22,265 nucleotides of DNA from a virus, in IMG/VR virus record IMGVR_UViG_3300037517_002742, positions 1 to 22,265 of that record; one strand, written 5' to 3'. The position numbers and the translations under genes are program-made. Each line of letters starts with the position of its first letter. The stretch's first letter is position 1. Shown in pieces: positions 20,269 through 22,265 of the stretch. The notes under the pieces are model-generated. The model made no database searches, had not been told where the DNA came from, and worked only from the letters and a program-made list of their open reading frames with translations.

Positions 20269-20820
20269 TCTACGGTTTTTCTCACGTCTATGTAGTCGGT
20301 TGATTTGGTTGATAAAAACGATACTAATCATGCCTGACTGTATGTAGCCTGGAAAGCGACGGTCTAGGGTATCCTCCCACCTATCCACCGCTTGTAAGAT
20401 ATTCTTCAATGTTACCGGAACTCCGTACAATTCCAAGTCGTCTGCGGTGTACCTTGCAAAGCGGGTGCATACGGACACAAAAGTAGCCGACGTCCACGAC
20501 GGTAAGTTCTTTTCACAGAATTGAGTCAGGCGATCTGTCGCCGACACGATCAGCCGCTTCTTTTCATAGACTCGCATGTAAGCAGGGAAAGGCTGCGTCA
20601 TCATGTGAAATCGCTGCTCGAGCTGGCTTGAAATAGCGATATACAGCTGGTTACCATTTGATTCTTCGCGACTTCGTGAGCCTTCCGTAGCCAGGGTACC
20701 AGTCGGCTGCTGAAAGCCGCTGGTAACTGCTGTAGTTCCAAGCAGGAGATTGCAATAATCCCTAACCGCCACAAGGTCCTTAGTGTTCAAGGTAGCGATG
20801 CGCTTCTTCAAATCTTGCAT
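20266..20820 (-). CDS. Unknown protein
   Basis: A protein of 184 residues from ATG 20820; a TTG at 20832 would add four residues and neither has a strong ribosome binding site. It begins MQDLKKRIATLNTKDLVAVR, has a polar linker at about 40-55 and then a helical part with QLEQRFHMMTQPFPAYMRVYEKKR, and ends in a basic stretch, RLHRREKNRR. It lies between a helix-turn-helix gene and the leftward promoter, so a regulatory or replication role would fit, but no family is recognised. Confidence 0.6.
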   Translation of the reverse strand: MQDLKKRIATLNTKDLVAVRDYCNLLLGTTAVTSGFQQPTGTLATEGSRSREESNGNQLYIAISSQLEQRFHMMTQPFPAYMRVYEKKRLIVSATDRLTQFCEKNLPSWTSATFVSVCTRFARYTADDLELYGVPVTLKNILQAVDRWEDTLDRRFPGYIQSGMISIVFINQINRLHRREKNRR

Positions 20821-20832
20821 GGTAATCTTCAA

Positions 20833-20984
20833 TCCGTGGTAGATGCTTACCTATACAAGAGATTGGAGCATTCTCTCACACGCGCACACGTACGTACACA
20901 CCCCCCACCCCACTTACAGTGGGTATGGGTGTGTTGGTTTTGGGGAGAAGGGGTGGGGATATGAAAGTAAAAAGAGAAGTAAGG
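20833..20984. other. Intergenic region with alternating purine-pyrimidine tract and hairpin
   Basis: No gene. It contains an alternating CA/CG/TA tract at about 20878-20904, a C-rich run, a small hairpin CCCAC/GTGGG (about 20910-20924) and a purine-rich G/A stretch on the plus strand after it. The tract could adopt Z-DNA. Promoters for the leftward gene could lie here but no clean hexamer pair was found. Confidence 0.4.
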
Positions 20985-21401
20985 TCAGTATGCGTTTCGT
21001 ATGTTTCTCCAACCTACACCAGCACTGGTACGTATCTCATTCCTACGACGACGTACCAAGACATGAACTCTGTATTTCTGTACCCATTCCATGAGTTCAT
21101 ATTTTTTGATAATGATTTTGGTTTGCTTACCAGGTTTACCTTTCGATCGTGGTACCCTACGAATTGTATGCGGTGGGACTTGTACCGGTAAATTGTAAGG
21201 TCCGATTTTGAGGTACTGACCTTGTAACCACCGACACATTGTCATCCTTGTAACCCCTAGGAATCTCGCAGCCTCCGATGCATTCATTTCAAAATCATAT
21301 TTTCTCGGTCGAGCTTGGTACATCATACCAGTCAGCGGTCTGCGCGGCAGCTGATATTCGACTGGTATCCTCTTAAAATTTCCATAATTCAGGCCACTCA
21401 T
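20985..21401 (-). CDS. Helix-turn-helix DNA-binding protein
   Basis: A protein of 138 residues starting at ATG 21401 behind a weak GAGAG. Residues about 39-62 (MNASEAARFLGVTRMTMCRW) form a MerR/excisionase-like helix-turn-helix. The protein is very basic, with KGKPGKQTKIIIKK and VLVRRRRNEIR in the C-terminal half. It is divergent from the helicase gene, so it may regulate that gene or the leftward block, and is one candidate to bind the dyads. Specific family is not assigned. Confidence 0.75.
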   Translation of the reverse strand: MSGLNYGNFKRIPVEYQLPRRPLTGMMYQARPRKYDFEMNASEAARFLGVTRMTMCRWLQGQYLKIGPYNLPVQVPPHTIRRVPRSKGKPGKQTKIIIKKYELMEWVQKYRVHVLVRRRRNEIRTSAGVGWRNIRNAY

Positions 21402-21435
21402 TTTCGTGTATCTCTCGGTATATCTGAAAGAGCCA

Positions 21436-21463
21436 ATTTTATTCCGTCCGTTTCCTTAAACAA
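21436..21463 (-). promoter_or_regulatory. Candidate promoter for helix-turn-helix gene
   Basis: On the minus strand, TTGTTT (21458-21463) and TAAAAT (21436-21441) are spaced by 16 bases in the 73-base gap between divergent genes. Both hexamers are imperfect, so this is a weak call. It would overlap the start of the helicase transcript. Confidence 0.35.
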
Positions 21464-21474
21464 AGAGAGGTAGC

Positions 21475-22265
21475 ATGAGCGAAAACATTTCAGGCATGTT
21501 GCAGGAGAACGTACTTACGTTGCTCTGCTTTGATGATGCCGCCGCGAAGCTGATACGAGGATCGATTCAGTCGCACCACTTTGAATCCGTCTACTTCCGC
21601 GACATCGCATCTGTTGCAATTTCTTTCATCGATAATTTTGGTGTTGCGATAAAGGAGCACCTTCCCGATGAATTAGAACACCTCCTTACTTCCGACGATC
21701 AGAGAAAGGCAAAACTTTACAAACAGATACTTTCCGACCTGTTCCTGTCGAAGGAAAGCATCAACCGTGAATATGTCCTTTCCCAACTTGAGAAGTTTCT
21801 TCGACAGCAAACCTTGAAGATAGGTTTGATATCGGCAGTCGAGGAACTCCAAAATGGAAACTTGGACCAAGCCGAGGAGAAGATAACAGCTGCCTTAAAG
21901 AGTCGGCTACATACCTTCGACCCCGGCACGATGTTGTGGGATCAAGCGAAGAGCCTTTCCTTCTACGACAAGTTGGATGTTCCATCGATTCCGATGGGGA
22001 TTCAAGTTTTGGATGAACTTCACGTCGGTCCACGTGAAGGCGAGCTTTGTATTATGATCGCGCCTCCGAAACGTGGTAAAACGTGGTGGCTGATAAATTG
22101 TGGTAAGAGTGCCCTTTTGGCTAGGAAAAAGGTTCTCCACATCACCTTGGAGATGGCGGAGCATCAAATTGCGCAGCGTTACATACAAGCACTGTTTTCG
22201 GTAACTAAGCGTGATGCGACGACACGACTTCCGAGGCTCCATAAAGACGCGACTGGTACTCTGAT
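21475..22265 (+). CDS. DnaB-like replicative helicase (3' end cut off)
   Basis: ATG 21475 has AGAGAGG four bases upstream, and the frame stays open to the window end (263 complete codons). An N-terminal helical domain (about residues 1-150) resembles the DnaB N domain. A RecA-like ATPase core follows: VLDELHVGPREGELCIMI, a P-loop APPKRGKT (196-203), then KKVLHITLEMAEHQIAQRY. The P-loop starts with Ala where Gly is usual, as in many phage DnaB-like proteins. The helicase would unwind phage DNA at the replication fork. Its catalytic second half lies outside the window. Confidence 0.85.
   Translation, partial: MSENISGMLQENVLTLLCFDDAAAKLIRGSIQSHHFESVYFRDIASVAISFIDNFGVAIKEHLPDELEHLLTSDDQRKAKLYKQILSDLFLSKESINREYVLSQLEKFLRQQTLKIGLISAVEELQNGNLDQAEEKITAALKSRLHTFDPGTMLWDQAKSLSFYDKLDVPSIPMGIQVLDELHVGPREGELCIMIAPPKRGKTWWLINCGKSALLARKKVLHITLEMAEHQIAQRYIQALFSVTKRDATTRLPRLHKDATGTL

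Noticed and set aside
1-22265. tRNA or rRNA genes
   Set aside because: No cloverleaf or rRNA-like sequence was noticed by eye on either strand; a tRNA search program would be needed to exclude it.

Overview
The window is a piece of a tailed (siphovirus-type) bacteriophage genome. The evidence is a lambda-like tail module in canonical order: gp10-like connector, tail terminator, tail tube, frameshifting G/GT chaperone, 824-residue tape measure, distal tail proteins, NlpC/P60-like protein and J-like tail tip. It also carries phage replication genes and a dense set of small overlapping unknown genes. The lambda-type tail tip and a DUF4124-like segment suggest a Gram-negative host. No integrase, repressor-like cI, tRNA, rRNA or CRISPR array was found, so lifestyle cannot be decided.

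Layout. 1-10.85 kb is read rightward: the tail (late) module plus two small accessory genes after the tail tip. It ends at a strong hairpin (10874-10916) that separates it from a long leftward block. That block (about 20.0 to 10.9 kb) contains a likely sigma70-type promoter (20045-20072), a roughly 390-base structured leader, about twelve small unknown genes packed head to tail, a ParB-like gene, a DUF932 gene, a 5'-3' exonuclease (FEN/PIN family), an intein-containing QueE, and a 62-residue gene. Further right are a leftward unknown gene (20266-20820), a leftward helix-turn-helix gene (20985-21401), and a divergently oriented DnaB-like helicase gene that runs off the end (21475-22265).

The most unusual features are these. 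(1) QueE, which makes a 7-deazaguanine precursor, is split by a 255-residue intein that carries an HNH endonuclease and interrupts the radical-SAM cysteine motif. (2) A three-copy intercistronic RNA element in the leftward operon has a covarying hairpin and a conserved block that could pair with the ribosome binding site; each copy sits directly in front of a small gene. (3) Three long dyads share the half-site AATCAATAGGTTA with a constant 9-base spacer and lie in three different intergenic regions: before the tape measure, before queE and at the head of the leftward operon. They look like targets of one phage DNA-binding protein. (4) A T TTT TTT slippery heptamer lies exactly at the edge of the -1 frame of the tail chaperone.

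How the genes work together: the rightward block builds the tail. The leftward block probably holds early host-takeover and nucleic-acid metabolism functions, with QueE hinting at modified phage DNA; the partner enzymes (FolE, QueD, QueC, a DpdA-type transferase) are not in this window. The helicase begins a replication block to the right.
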